A stretch of DNA of 64,000 nt from JBGMEA01 sp041447245 (GTDB taxonomy: Bacteria > Bacillota > Clostridia > Eubacteriales > Anaerofustaceae): contig JBGMEA010000023.1 in the NCBI GenBank assembly GCA_041447245.1, positions 62,001 through 126,000 on the forward strand. Direction: 5' to 3'. How positions within the stretch are numbered: the stretch's first letter is position 1; the number at the start of each line of letters is the position of its first letter. Shown in pieces: positions 40,131 through 49,322 of this stretch. Below the pieces are notes generated by a model, which searched no databases, had not been told where the DNA came from, and worked only from the letters and a program-made list of their open reading frames with translations. Made by a program: the position numbers and the translations under genes.

Positions 40131-42275
40131 ATGAAAAATCAGATTCTGGCAATTATGAACCGGAACGATTACCGACCGATTAAATTCAAAGATTTTGCTT
40201 ATCTGCTCGGACTGAAAAGCCAAAAAGAGCGGGAAATGCTCAGAGCAGAATTAAATCGGTTAATAGATGAAAAAAAAATTCGGCTGAATACTTCGCAACG
40301 ATATGAATGGTACCGGGCATCTATGGAGAAAGAAGGTATCTATCGTGCATCAAAGGGAAGTTTCGGTTTTGTAGAAATTGATGATGATCTGTTTATTCAG
40401 GATATTTTTATTCCGGGCAGTGAATCGAAAGGGGCGAACAATAACGATTCTGTTATAGTCAGAATCGTTAAGGACGGTACGGCTGAAAAAAATCCGGAAG
40501 GAACGATCGTTCGTATTTTAAAGCGTGCTCCTCAAATTTATGTCGGTACGTTTCATAAAAACAAGAATTACGGATTTGTTGTTCCCGATGCCAAAGATGA
40601 ATATGATGACGTCTATATACCGAAGAATCAGCTCGGTGCTGCGCATCATCTTGACAAAGTACAAATTGAAATTGTAAAATTTCCTCAATTAAAGCATCAA
40701 AAGCCGGAAGGGCGTATTCTTCATGTTTTGGGCAATGCCAAAAGTGAAGGAATGGATATGCTGAGTTTGATTTACCGCTATCAGCTGCCGTATGAGTTCT
40801 CTGCATCGTGCTTGGAAGAAGCAGAGAATCTGGCGACTGATACCGAGGTTGAATTCAACGCAACAAGGATTGATCTTACAGCGGAAATAATTGTAACAAT
40901 AGACGGAGAAAGCGCCAAGGATCTGGATGATGCCGTCTGTGTCAAACGCACTCCGCAAGGATATAGGCTTATGGTTTCCATTGCGGATGTGAGCCACTAC
41001 GTGAAAGAGCACGGCGCGATCGACATGGATGCCTACGAACGGGGAACCAGCGTTTATTTCCCCGACCGTGTGGTTCCGATGTTGCCCAAGAAACTGAGTG
41101 AAAATCTGTGCAGCCTGAATCCGAAAGAAAAAAAGTTTGCTTTTACCGCGGACTTACTTATTGACGAAGACGGAAAAATAATCGGAAGTGAATTTTATAA
41201 GTCGATTATTTGCTCGAAAGCGAGATTAACTTACAGTGAAGTTAATCGATTGTTGGATGGAGATACAGAAAATCTCGGTTACGAATATATCGGTTATCGT
41301 AATGAGTTGTTTTTGATGAAAGAACTGGCCGATAAATTATACAAAAGGAGAATGCAGCAGGGTGCAATCGATCTTGATATCGCGGAGCCTTATCTTCAGT
41401 TGAACAAAGAAGGGAATGTGATCGGCTTGGCTGCGGGAATCAGGGGAAATGCCGAACGGATAATCGAAGATTTTATGCTTGCAGCAAACAGAAGTGTGGC
41501 AGAGTTTATCTATCATACATCGATTCCATCCATATATCGCGTTCACGAAGAGCCTGATTCGGAAAAACTAAGAGAATTTGTTCGGTTTGTTTCATTATTG
41601 GGGTACCGGTTTAAATTGGGCAAAACACATTATTCTGCGAGCCTGAACCAATTTGTGGAAGAAATAAAAGGTACCGATCAAGAGTATCTGTTGAAAAAAA
41701 TATTATTGCGCTGTATGAAAAAAGCCGAATATCGTTCGGACAGCACATCGCATTTTGCTTTGGCATTCATGTATTATACACATTTTACTTCGCCGATCAG
41801 AAGATACCCTGATTTGATGGTTCATCGTATTTTGTCGAAGATTATCGATGGGACTCTTACGGAAGAATATATCTCATATTTGAATGCGAAACTATCCGAT
41901 ATCGCATATGATTGTTCGCAAAAAGAAAGACGGGCAGAAGAAGCGGAGCGGGAAGCGGAGAAAATAAAAATTGCGCAGTATATGCAAAAACACAGAGGGG
42001 ATATATTTGACGGAGTAATCAGTTCTGTTCTTAATTTCGGTATGTTTGTGCAACTTTCCAATATGGCAGAAGGTTTGGTGCGTTTTTCTGATTTGGCTGA
42101 GGATTATTATGAAGTAGACAGCACAAAATTAAAAGCCGTCGGGAAACGTACAGGGAAAGTCCGCGCTGTCGGCGATGCGGTAAGAGTAGAAATTTTGCGA
42201 GTTAATATTCAAAACGGAGAAATTGATCTGATGCTGTTAAATCAGACGAATGAAGGAGATATTATTGAGAATTAA
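40131..42275 (+). CDS. rnr: Ribonuclease R
   Basis: A 714-residue 3'-5' exoribonuclease that degrades structured RNA. Order of domains: N-terminal winged-helix (1-60), two cold-shock-like OB folds (about 65-215), the RNB catalytic domain (about 245-580) with the aspartate cluster in TIDGESAKDLDDAVCV, and a C-terminal S1 domain (GDIFDGVISSVLNFGMFVQL). The lysine-rich tail of some RNase R proteins is absent. The ATG at 40131 has GGGGTG just before it; a GTG at 40125 is an alternative. It overlaps rluB by 11 bases. Confidence 0.95.
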   Translation: MKNQILAIMNRNDYRPIKFKDFAYLLGLKSQKEREMLRAELNRLIDEKKIRLNTSQRYEWYRASMEKEGIYRASKGSFGFVEIDDDLFIQDIFIPGSESKGANNNDSVIVRIVKDGTAEKNPEGTIVRILKRAPQIYVGTFHKNKNYGFVVPDAKDEYDDVYIPKNQLGAAHHLDKVQIEIVKFPQLKHQKPEGRILHVLGNAKSEGMDMLSLIYRYQLPYEFSASCLEEAENLATDTEVEFNATRIDLTAEIIVTIDGESAKDLDDAVCVKRTPQGYRLMVSIADVSHYVKEHGAIDMDAYERGTSVYFPDRVVPMLPKKLSENLCSLNPKEKKFAFTADLLIDEDGKIIGSEFYKSIICSKARLTYSEVNRLLDGDTENLGYEYIGYRNELFLMKELADKLYKRRMQQGAIDLDIAEPYLQLNKEGNVIGLAAGIRGNAERIIEDFMLAANRSVAEFIYHTSIPSIYRVHEEPDSEKLREFVRFVSLLGYRFKLGKTHYSASLNQFVEEIKGTDQEYLLKKILLRCMKKAEYRSDSTSHFALAFMYYTHFTSPIRRYPDLMVHRILSKIIDGTLTEEYISYLNAKLSDIAYDCSQKERRAEEAEREAEKIKIAQYMQKHRGDIFDGVISSVLNFGMFVQLSNMAEGLVRFSDLAEDYYEVDSTKLKAVGKRTGKVRAVGDAVRVEILRVNIQNGEIDLMLLNQTNEGDIIEN

Positions 42276-42984
42276 TCGATATTTGGCAAGTTGCAATGTG
42301 GCATCCAGAAGAAAATGTGAAGAGATTATATTATCGGGGCAAGTAAAAGTGAATGGAGAATTGATCCGCGATCTTTCTTATCAAATAGATGAAAAGAATG
42401 ATCAGGTATCTGTTCGCGGCAAAATCGTCGAATACAAAGAAGATTTCGTTTATTATATACTGAACAAGCCGGAAGGAGTGATCAGTGCAGTCAGTTCGCG
42501 ATTTGATGAACCGACTGTGACGCAGCTGATTCATGACGAACCAAGACGCATCTACCCGGTTGGTCGTTTGGATAAAGATACGGAGGGTTTGATTTTCCTG
42601 ACAAATGATGGGGATCTTTCTTATCGGCTGACGCATCCCAAATTCGAAAAAACAAAAGTATATGAAGCATTGCTGAAAGGACGGATCGACGAGAGAGGAC
42701 TGACAAAACTGTCAAAAGGGGTGATGCTTGACGGGAGAAAAACATCTGACGCGCAGGTAGTTTTATTGAAAATGATAAAGGGCGACAGTTTGATCCGCAT
42801 TTCAATCCGGGAAGGAAGAAACCGTCAGATCAGAAGAATGTGTGAAATGATCGGACATCCTGTTGTCCGTTTAAAAAGAATTGAAGAGGCCGGTTTGAGA
42901 CTCGGAGAACTGAAACCGGGAGAGTATCGTAAATTAAACAAAAATGAAATTAAAAAATTATACGGAGCGGACAAAGAAAAATGA
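42265..42984 (+). CDS. rluB: Pseudouridine synthase, RluB/RsuA family
   Basis: A 239-residue enzyme that makes pseudouridine in rRNA. An N-terminal S4 RNA-binding domain (MRINRYLASCNVASRRKCEE) precedes the catalytic domain, with the active-site aspartate in YPVGRLDKDTEGLIFLTNDG and the C-terminal REGRNRQIRRMCEMIGHPV. This is the RluB type (23S rRNA U2605) by overall resemblance; the RsuA type cannot be fully excluded. The start is TTG at 42265, preceded by AAGGAG at 42253; the ATG at 42250 has no site and would add five residues. Confidence 0.9.
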   Translation: MRINRYLASCNVASRRKCEEIILSGQVKVNGELIRDLSYQIDEKNDQVSVRGKIVEYKEDFVYYILNKPEGVISAVSSRFDEPTVTQLIHDEPRRIYPVGRLDKDTEGLIFLTNDGDLSYRLTHPKFEKTKVYEALLKGRIDERGLTKLSKGVMLDGRKTSDAQVVLLKMIKGDSLIRISIREGRNRQIRRMCEMIGHPVVRLKRIEEAGLRLGELKPGEYRKLNKNEIKKLYGADKEK

Positions 42985-43394
42985 AATTCTCGATAACGAA
43001 AGCAAGCGATGAATTTAAGGCTTCAAGGAATCTGAATGCGGATAAATGCAATATTTTAGCAGTAGAGGATGAATATGCAGGATACGTTGCTTGGGATGTT
43101 TTTGATAATGTCTATGTGATTCGATCCTTTGAATGTAACCAAGAAGATCCGAGATTTTTGGATGCATTAATGCGCGCGGTTGCATTTGAAGGAAGCAAAA
43201 AAAATATTCGATATGTTTTTTGCCTCCCAACGGACAATGACGCAAAAAAACGGCTTCTGAAAAGTATCTTTGCCGAAAGCGACGAATCGGTTTCAAATAT
43301 GCTTGTTCGTTTGGGAATCAAAACGAATACAATTTATGTGGATGTAGTAAAGTGCTTTTCCGAACATGTATGTGGGTCTGATCATGCTGAATAA
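42981..43394 (+). CDS. Uncharacterised protein, possible degenerate GNAT fold
   Basis: A 137-residue protein I do not recognise. It overlaps rluB by 4 bases and the following methyltransferase gene by 11, so it is a real, translated member of the operon. It is soluble and acidic, with alternating strands and helices: VEDEYAGYVAWDVFDNVYVIRSF, then DPRFLDALMRAVAFEGSKKNIRYVFC. The strand-strand-helix-strand order recalls an N-acetyltransferase (GNAT), but no acetyl-CoA loop (Q/RxxGxG/A) is visible. Placement between an rRNA pseudouridine synthase and a tRNA methyltransferase suggests an RNA-modification context only by association. Confidence 0.7.
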   Translation: MKFSITKASDEFKASRNLNADKCNILAVEDEYAGYVAWDVFDNVYVIRSFECNQEDPRFLDALMRAVAFEGSKKNIRYVFCLPTDNDAKKRLLKSIFAESDESVSNMLVRLGIKTNTIYVDVVKCFSEHVCGSDHAE

Positions 43395-43938
43395 TGTTGT
43401 TGAAATTGCTCAAATATATATGAGACTTTCGATAAAAAAAGGGGCGACAGTGTTGGATGCAACTTGCGGAAATGGTTATGATACAGTGCTTCTTTCTGAT
43501 TTAACAGGCATATCCGGGAAAGTGTTGGCTTTTGATGTGCAGCAGGTTGCGATTTCCAGAACAGAAGAACGATTGAAAAAAAATAACTGTTGTGACAATG
43601 TTCGTCTGATATGTGATTCGCATGATCACTTGGCTGATTATACGGATTCGATATCTTTTGCTGTTTTTAATTTGGGATATCTGCCGAACTCCGATAAATC
43701 GGTTACAACAAAAGCTTGCGCGACGCTCCGTGCGGTAAAGACGGCGATCAGTATTTTGACGCCGGGCGGCCTGATTGTAATTTGTTGCTATCTGGGACAT
43801 CCCGGCGGAGCAGAAGAATATGAATCTTTGGTAGCGGAATTGAACCATTATGATTGTGACCGTTATAATATTGTCCTATTGAAGCACCTCATCCGTCATG
43901 AAGACGCGCCGAGAATAATTTTAATAGAAAAGAAGTAA
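43384..43938 (+). CDS. mnmM: Class I SAM methyltransferase, MnmM/YtqB-like (tRNA wobble uridine modification)
   Basis: A 184-residue methyltransferase. The SAM motif is TVLDATCGNGYDTVLLSDL, with the acidic residue in VLAFDVQQVAISRT; FNLGYLPNSDKSVTT is the PF06962 signature once called rRNA methylase and now linked to MnmM, which methylates nm5U34 in tRNA. The ATG at 43384 (MLNNVVEIAQ) fits family N-termini; the frame is open to 43366. It overlaps the upstream unknown gene and is followed two bases later by the RpiR regulator. Confidence 0.82.
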   Translation: MLNNVVEIAQIYMRLSIKKGATVLDATCGNGYDTVLLSDLTGISGKVLAFDVQQVAISRTEERLKKNNCCDNVRLICDSHDHLADYTDSISFAVFNLGYLPNSDKSVTTKACATLRAVKTAISILTPGGLIVICCYLGHPGGAEEYESLVAELNHYDCDRYNIVLLKHLIRHEDAPRIILIEKK

Positions 43939-43940
43939 CA

Positions 43941-44849
43941 ATGAAAAGGGAACTGCACTTTACGCAAAAGGACGACGTCCTGAAAAGAATCAATGAATCG
44001 TATCGAACACTCAGTAAACATCATAAAACGATTTCCGACTACATCGCGTCCAATCTTGAAAAAGTCGTGGATATGACTGTGAACGAACTTGCGGAGGAAA
44101 CAAATACCAGCGTTGCCACTGTTTTGAGATTGACAGAGGTTCTGGGATATGATGGGTATTCGCAATTTAGGGTAGCGATACAGAATCTTACCAAAACGCA
44201 ACTGACTACGCTTCAACGGATACACATGCGGGGATTTGAGACCTACAGTTTCGATGGGGTCAAAGAAATATTGAAAATGGATATGCAGAATATCAAGGCG
44301 ACCAGCGATGCACTCAATGAAGACACTTTTCAAACTGTCTTGGAAAAAATCATCGGTGCCGAACGCATTTATATTATCGGTTCCCGCACAACATCCATGC
44401 TTGTGGAATATCTGAGCTATTATTTCAATCTTTTACTCAATGGAAAGGCTAAGCTGATTCAGGATAATATTCATGAACCATTTGAACAATTGATGAACAT
44501 CACGCCGAATGATGTTGCTTTGGTGCTGTCATTTCCGAGATATTCAGCCAAGACATATAACTATCTGCGCTATTGCAAAAAAAGAGAAACCACAGTGATC
44601 GGCATTACCGACCTGCCGTCTTCTCCGATTTATCCGTTATGTGATTATGTCCTGTTTGCCCGCAGCAACATAATTTCTTTTGTAGATACTTTGGTGGCTC
44701 CACTCAGTTTGGTAAATGCTTTGATTGTGGGTGTGGGATTAATGAACGAAAAAAATACGCAGCAAGTGTTGTCAAAACTTGAAGATCTGTGGGATGAATA
44801 TTTTACTTACAGTACAGCGGGCGAAAAAAAAACTTCATTCGACACATAA
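43941..44849 (+). CDS. MurR/RpiR family transcriptional regulator
   Basis: A 302-residue regulator: an N-terminal helix-turn-helix of the RpiR type (residues about 15-90, with TVNELAEETNTSVATVLRLTEVLGYDGYSQF across it) and a C-terminal SIS sugar-phosphate isomerase domain (about 130-265, GAERIYIIGSRTTSMLVEYLSYY). Such proteins sense phosphosugars, for instance MurNAc-6P or GlcNAc-6P. No sugar transport gene is adjacent, so its targets lie elsewhere. It is the last gene of the rnr-rluB operon. Confidence 0.9.
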   Translation: MKRELHFTQKDDVLKRINESYRTLSKHHKTISDYIASNLEKVVDMTVNELAEETNTSVATVLRLTEVLGYDGYSQFRVAIQNLTKTQLTTLQRIHMRGFETYSFDGVKEILKMDMQNIKATSDALNEDTFQTVLEKIIGAERIYIIGSRTTSMLVEYLSYYFNLLLNGKAKLIQDNIHEPFEQLMNITPNDVALVLSFPRYSAKTYNYLRYCKKRETTVIGITDLPSSPIYPLCDYVLFARSNIISFVDTLVAPLSLVNALIVGVGLMNEKNTQQVLSKLEDLWDEYFTYSTAGEKKTSFDT

Positions 44850-44856
44850 GTTGCCC

Positions 44857-44884
44857 TTGACAAAGATTGAAAAGCGTGTATAAT
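44857..44884 (+). promoter_or_regulatory. tRNA-Asn promoter
   Basis: TTGACA (44857-44862), a 16-bp spacer and TATAAT (44879-44884): both hexamers are perfect consensus. It is 18 bases before the mature tRNA. Confidence 0.88.
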
Positions 44885-44902
44885 AAATTTTGCTAAGCGC
44901 GT

Positions 44903-44978
44903 TCCTCAGTAGCTCAATCGGTGGAGCAATCGGCTGTTAACCGAGAGGTCGTAGGTTCGAGTCCTACCTGGGGAGCCA
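44903..44978 (+). tRNA. tRNA-Asn (anticodon GTT)
   Basis: 76 bases with encoded CCA. Acceptor stem TCCTCAG with CTGGGGA (one T-G pair), D arm with AGCTCAATCGGTGGAGCA, anticodon loop CTGTTAA reading GTT, T arm with GGTTCGAGTCC. It stands alone with its own consensus promoter. Confidence 0.97.
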
Positions 44979-44993
44979 TTTTTTTTTACAATT

Positions 44994-45026
44994 AATTTCC
45001 CATAGTACGATTGGGAAATTTTTTTA
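44994..45026 (+). terminator. Terminator after tRNA-Asn
   Basis: A 9-bp stem (44994-45002 with 45012-45020), followed by a T-run. A run of nine T also follows the tRNA CCA directly (from 44979). Confidence 0.8.
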
Positions 45027-45095
45027 TGCTTTTGGGTCGGAAACGTTACAAAAATGTTGCATTTAAATTATTTTTTTTATTAATGTTGGGAAATA

Positions 45096-45124
45096 TTGAT
45101 AATCATTTTTTGAAACAGTATAAT
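45096..45124 (+). promoter_or_regulatory. Promoter of the class A penicillin-binding protein gene
   Basis: TTGATA (45096-45101), a 17-bp spacer and TATAAT (45119-45124). Confidence 0.75.
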
Positions 45125-45150
45125 GTTGCTTGTCGAATATTTAGGAAAGT

Positions 45151-47406
45151 TTGAAGCGGAAAATGAAACATAAGAAACTTGAAAAAATATTTGCGTCTGT
45201 TGTGGGCGTGTTGGGAATCGGATTGATTATCAGCGTAGGAATTGTGATAACGTGGATGCTTGAAGCTCCGGATTTGGATATGGATGATTTCAACTATATT
45301 TCATCCACTACAGTATATGATATCAACGGGAACGAGTATCAAAAACTTCAAACAGCCGAAAGCAGAACATACGTATCAATCGATCAGGTTCCTGAACTGA
45401 CACAACTGGCGTTTGTCTCTATTGAAGATCAGCGTTTTTATTCCCATCATGGGGTTGACATCAGAGGTACATTCAAAGCAATTCTGAATGTTGTTTTTAC
45501 CGGAACCACGAACGGACCGGGCGGAAGCACAATCACTCAGCAATTGATAAAACAAACCGTTCTCACGAGTGAAGTATCCATCAAAAGAAAAGTGATGGAA
45601 TGGAAACTGTCCGTTGAGCTTGAAGACAGAATGACCAAGCAGGAAATTTTGGGAGCATATCTGAATCAGGTTAACATGTCAGAAACATGGGGAATTCAAA
45701 ATGCTGCCAAATATTATTTCGGCGAAGATGTCAGCCAGTTATCAGTGGCTCAATCGGCTGTTTTAGCGGCGGTTATCAATGCTCCTTCGCAGTATAATCC
45801 ATATGATTATCAGACGGATGAGAACGGAAATTTGTATGTTAATACCTACCGAAATGAAAACGGAGCAACAGTGCTCGGATATAATTCCGACAATAAAGAC
45901 CGTGCGTTGCTGATCCTGAAAAAGATGCATCAGCTGGGGCATATCAATGATCAGGAATATGAGATAGCCAGAAATGATTTGGAGAATAATTTGATCGGGC
46001 TTGTTTATCCGGATGATTCTTCTTCGACTTATACATACTTTACGGATGCCGTATATCAACAGGTGCTCAGTGATCTGATGGATCAATATCATTATACGCA
46101 GGATGCCGCCGAAGATTTGCTTTTAAACGGCGGGCTGAAAATATATTCTACGGTTGATCCTACAATTCAAACAGCTTTGGAAAATCAGGCCGCGGATGAC
46201 AGCAATTTCCCTGCGCAAAGCTCTTCGGCAAAATCTGCTTCGGCTGCGATGAGTGCATACACCGGCAGCGATGTGGAATATATTCCACAGGTCGGCGGAG
46301 TCGTAATTCAGAATTCGACAGGTTATGTGGTCGGAATCATCGGCGGAAGGGAAAAAGAAGGCTCTCTGATTTTGAACCGCGCGTTGCAAAAGTTTCAAAT
46401 CGGTTCGGTCACCAAGCCACTTACGGTATATGGTCCGGGTATCAATGATGGGATATTTACGCTTTACAGCAAATTTAACAATGAACCCTTGACGATCGGG
46501 AGTTGGACGATATTGAACACTCCCAATACATATACTGGAATGACGACGGTACGGAATGGTCTGAAGTACTCAATCAATATAGTCGCAGTGCTTGCACAAA
46601 AAGAAGTCGGGATTGAGCGTTCGGCAAATTATGCGGAGCAGTTTGGTTTGGATATCGTGAGAACAGGAAGTGTCAATGACATGAACCAAGCAGCTTTGGC
46701 TCTGGGGGGGTACACTTATGGACAGACTCCGCTTGCAATTGCTTCTGCATATACTGTTTTCCCGAATGGAGGATATCGCATTACCCCCACATTTTACACG
46801 AAAGTGGAAGATGCAAACGGAAACGTGATATTGGCTGCACAGCAGGATCAGTTGGATATCTTGAAAAAAGAAACGTGCCAGGCAATTACAGCGGCGTTGG
46901 AAGATGTTGTACAAGGTGGGACAACAACAAGGTCAATCCCCGGGCAGCAAATAGCAGGTAAAACAGGCACGACAGATAATGAAGCATGTACATGGTTTGT
47001 CGGATTTACTTCAGAATATACCGGCGCATTTTGGTGGGGTTATGATGAAAACCATGTGACGGTAAACAGCAAAACATATGACATGTACATCAACATGGGT
47101 GGGGGAGGAAGTAAAAGTCCGGCACAATATTGGGAAAAAGTATTCCGTCAGTTTTATTCGGAAGAGAATCTTCCTAACGCGACTTTGGATGATTATGATG
47201 ATTATCACACAACAGTTCAGCAGAATACACCAAACAATGATACGACTGATACTACCGATACTACAACAAATACTCAAAAAAATCAGGATCAAACAAATAC
47301 AACGAATCAAACACCTGATACGAATAATCCTGTAACGAATAACGGCACCGGGGGCGATACTCAAACGGACGGAGCGGGAACCGGTACCACCGATACCGGA
47401 GATTAA
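45151..47406 (+). CDS. Class A penicillin-binding protein (bifunctional transglycosylase/transpeptidase)
   Basis: A 751-residue peptidoglycan polymerase. One membrane helix (about 13-36) anchors it; the GT51 transglycosylase domain (about 75-260) has the catalytic Glu92 in SIEDQRFYSHHG and GGSTITQQLIKQ; the transpeptidase domain (about 375-660) has Ser419-x2-Lys422 (SVTK), SIN at 474-476 and KTGT at 604-607. The tail (about 695-751) is low-complexity Thr, Asn, Asp, Gln and Gly. The start is TTG at 45151, with AGGAAAG upstream; an ATG at 45163 is also possible. Own promoter and terminator. Confidence 0.93.
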   Translation: MKRKMKHKKLEKIFASVVGVLGIGLIISVGIVITWMLEAPDLDMDDFNYISSTTVYDINGNEYQKLQTAESRTYVSIDQVPELTQLAFVSIEDQRFYSHHGVDIRGTFKAILNVVFTGTTNGPGGSTITQQLIKQTVLTSEVSIKRKVMEWKLSVELEDRMTKQEILGAYLNQVNMSETWGIQNAAKYYFGEDVSQLSVAQSAVLAAVINAPSQYNPYDYQTDENGNLYVNTYRNENGATVLGYNSDNKDRALLILKKMHQLGHINDQEYEIARNDLENNLIGLVYPDDSSSTYTYFTDAVYQQVLSDLMDQYHYTQDAAEDLLLNGGLKIYSTVDPTIQTALENQAADDSNFPAQSSSAKSASAAMSAYTGSDVEYIPQVGGVVIQNSTGYVVGIIGGREKEGSLILNRALQKFQIGSVTKPLTVYGPGINDGIFTLYSKFNNEPLTIGSWTILNTPNTYTGMTTVRNGLKYSINIVAVLAQKEVGIERSANYAEQFGLDIVRTGSVNDMNQAALALGGYTYGQTPLAIASAYTVFPNGGYRITPTFYTKVEDANGNVILAAQQDQLDILKKETCQAITAALEDVVQGGTTTRSIPGQQIAGKTGTTDNEACTWFVGFTSEYTGAFWWGYDENHVTVNSKTYDMYINMGGGGSKSPAQYWEKVFRQFYSEENLPNATLDDYDDYHTTVQQNTPNNDTTDTTDTTTNTQKNQDQTNTTNQTPDTNNPVTNNGTGGDTQTDGAGTGTTDTGD

Positions 47407-47431
47407 ATATTTTTAAAAGATAAAGTAAAAT

Positions 47432-47475
47432 AAGTGATCTGTAATATAATAAAAGAACGGATCATTTATTTTTTT
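47432..47475 (+). terminator. Terminator of the PBP gene
   Basis: An 11-bp stem with two G-T pairs (47432-47442 with 47457-47467) followed by ATTTTTTT. Its loop contains a TATAAT (47445-47450) that could be the -10 of trmK. Confidence 0.7.
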
Positions 47476-47489
47476 CAGACAGGGATAGT

Positions 47490-48191
47490 ATGAAATCAAT
47501 CATATTGGATAAACGGTTGTATACAGTCGCATCCGAACTTGGAGAAGGGCATGTTTTGACAGATATCGGATCAGATCACGCTTACCTTCCGATTTATTTA
47601 TTGCAGAACAAAAAAATTGAACGTGCTATTATAACGGATGTTAAACCGAAACCTTTAGAGAAAGGAATCGAGAACGTCACTCAATATCAATTAAATCAGT
47701 TCTGTGATTTCCGGCTCGGAAGCGGATTCGATGTATTAAAACCTGATGAAGCTGATTTAATCAGCATTTGCGGTATGGGCGGAGAGTTGATTTCGTCTTT
47801 GATTCAGCAGGCAGGCAATGTGATTGATTCCGGCCAAAAGTTGGTTTTGCAACCGATGTCTAATGCCGCTTTATTGCGAAAAACCGTTATAGAAATGGGT
47901 TTCCGAATTATAAACGAAAAAATGGTGCGTGATAAACATTTGTTTTATCAGGTTATTGTGGTCATCAGAGGTCATGAGACATATTATTCGGAAGAAATCG
48001 ATTTTGAATTCCCTAAATTACTGCGTCGGGAAAAAGATGCGGTAATGAAAGAATATTTGCTCTATCAACTCAATGTTCAGCACAAGATATATGCTCAATT
48101 AAGAGATGAAAAACAATCGGAATTATTAAAGATTTCACAAAATAGAATCGATACGATCGGAGGATTGCTGAAAGAATATGAAAGTGAATGA
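47490..48191 (+). CDS. trmK: tRNA (adenine22-N1)-methyltransferase
   Basis: A 233-residue SAM enzyme that forms m1A22 in tRNA. The SAM motif is LTDIGSDHAYLPIYLLQ, with SICGMGGELISSLIQQ and LVLQPMSNAALLRKTVIEMGF, all signatures of TrmK/YqfN. A C-terminal coiled coil (about 165-230) is typical. It overlaps the Nif3-like gene by 14 bases, the conserved yqfN-yqfO pair of Bacillota. Confidence 0.93.
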   Translation: MKSIILDKRLYTVASELGEGHVLTDIGSDHAYLPIYLLQNKKIERAIITDVKPKPLEKGIENVTQYQLNQFCDFRLGSGFDVLKPDEADLISICGMGGELISSLIQQAGNVIDSGQKLVLQPMSNAALLRKTVIEMGFRIINEKMVRDKHLFYQVIVVIRGHETYYSEEIDFEFPKLLRREKDAVMKEYLLYQLNVQHKIYAQLRDEKQSELLKISQNRIDTIGGLLKEYESE

Positions 48192-49284
48192 AATTGTTCG
48201 GGTCATCAATTCTTTTGCGGACGAATCATGGGCATTTGATCGGGATAACAGCGGTCTTCAGGTTGGTGAAAACGATATGGAGGTCAACAGAATTCTGTTC
48301 GCTGTTGATCCGACTGAATATGCTGTGGATGAAGCGATCACGAAAAAATGTCAGATGATCATTACTCACCATCCTCTGTTGTTTTTACCGATAAAAAACA
48401 TTACATCCAAAGATGCCCGTTCGAATATAATAAAAAAACTACTGATAAACGGCATTGCATTATATGCCTCTCACACTTGCTTTGATGTTTCGCCTAAAGG
48501 TATCAACGCATATATTGCAGATTGTTATCATCTCCTGCAGCGTAAATACTTAGGCGATTGGGCAGAGAATTTTTACAGTCTGGAAGCATATGTCCCCTCC
48601 GAATCATGTGAAAATTTTCTGAAGCATCTTTATGATGTGGGAGTGGGCAGTGTCGGTCTGTATCAAGACTGTGCGTATTTACTTGATGGGCAAGGCAGAT
48701 TTACTCCGTCAAAAGGTTCAAATCCGACAATTGGCTCCATTGAAATACCAACGAGGACTCAGGAAACAAAAGTGGAAGCAATCTTCCCAAGGAAAAGAAA
48801 AAATGCTGTGATTTCTCAAATTATGAAGTATCACCCCTATGAAACTCCGGTATTCCATATCAGTGAATTTATCAATGTATCGGCTGGGATCGGCATCGGG
48901 GTGATTGGAAATTTGTCTGAAGACGTATCAATCGAAGAATTTCTTGCAATGACAAAAAAAATCTTTCAAACTGAAACGTTTCGAATTTCAAATAATTATC
49001 ATGGCAGATCTATTCGGAGAGTTGCATTCAGCAGCGGTTCATCCGCAGAATATATTCCCGCAGCAAATAGGATGGGTGCTGATGTCATGATTACATCCGA
49101 ATGTAAATCATATGATTTCGAATCCGCAATTAACTGCAATATGGTGTTAATTTCATTGACGCATTTTATAAGCGAACATTGTTTTGCAGATGCCATGACG
49201 CAGGCTTTGAGGCAAACAGATCAACTGTCGAAGAATATCGAGTTTATATTCTCTGCCCAATCCGACGCAGAAGTAATTGTTTGA
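48178..49284 (+). CDS. Nif3-like dinuclear metal-centre hexameric protein (YqfO type)
   Basis: A 368-residue protein of the NIF3/DUF34 family. Metal ligands are visible in MIITHHPLLFLPIK (His-His) and YASHTCFDVSPKGIN, with the C-terminal half ending GADVMITSECKSYDFE and LTHFISEHCF. An inserted PII/CutA-like domain (about 130-230) explains the length, as in Bacillus YqfO. The role is not settled; it has been annotated as GTP cyclohydrolase 1 type 2 and linked to metal handling. It is translationally coupled to trmK and followed by rnpB. Confidence 0.9.
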   Translation: MKVNEIVRVINSFADESWAFDRDNSGLQVGENDMEVNRILFAVDPTEYAVDEAITKKCQMIITHHPLLFLPIKNITSKDARSNIIKKLLINGIALYASHTCFDVSPKGINAYIADCYHLLQRKYLGDWAENFYSLEAYVPSESCENFLKHLYDVGVGSVGLYQDCAYLLDGQGRFTPSKGSNPTIGSIEIPTRTQETKVEAIFPRKRKNAVISQIMKYHPYETPVFHISEFINVSAGIGIGVIGNLSEDVSIEEFLAMTKKIFQTETFRISNNYHGRSIRRVAFSSGSSAEYIPAANRMGADVMITSECKSYDFESAINCNMVLISLTHFISEHCFADAMTQALRQTDQLSKNIEFIFSAQSDAEVIV

Positions 49285-49286
49285 GA

Positions 49287-49315
49287 TTGCTCAAATGAAT
49301 GAGCTTTGCTATAAT
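49287..49315 (+). promoter_or_regulatory. rnpB promoter
   Basis: TTGCTC (49287-49292), a 17-bp spacer and TATAAT (49310-49315), preceded by TGC so it is also an extended -10. Predicted transcription starts close to 49322. Confidence 0.75.
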
Positions 49316-49322
49316 ATAAAAG

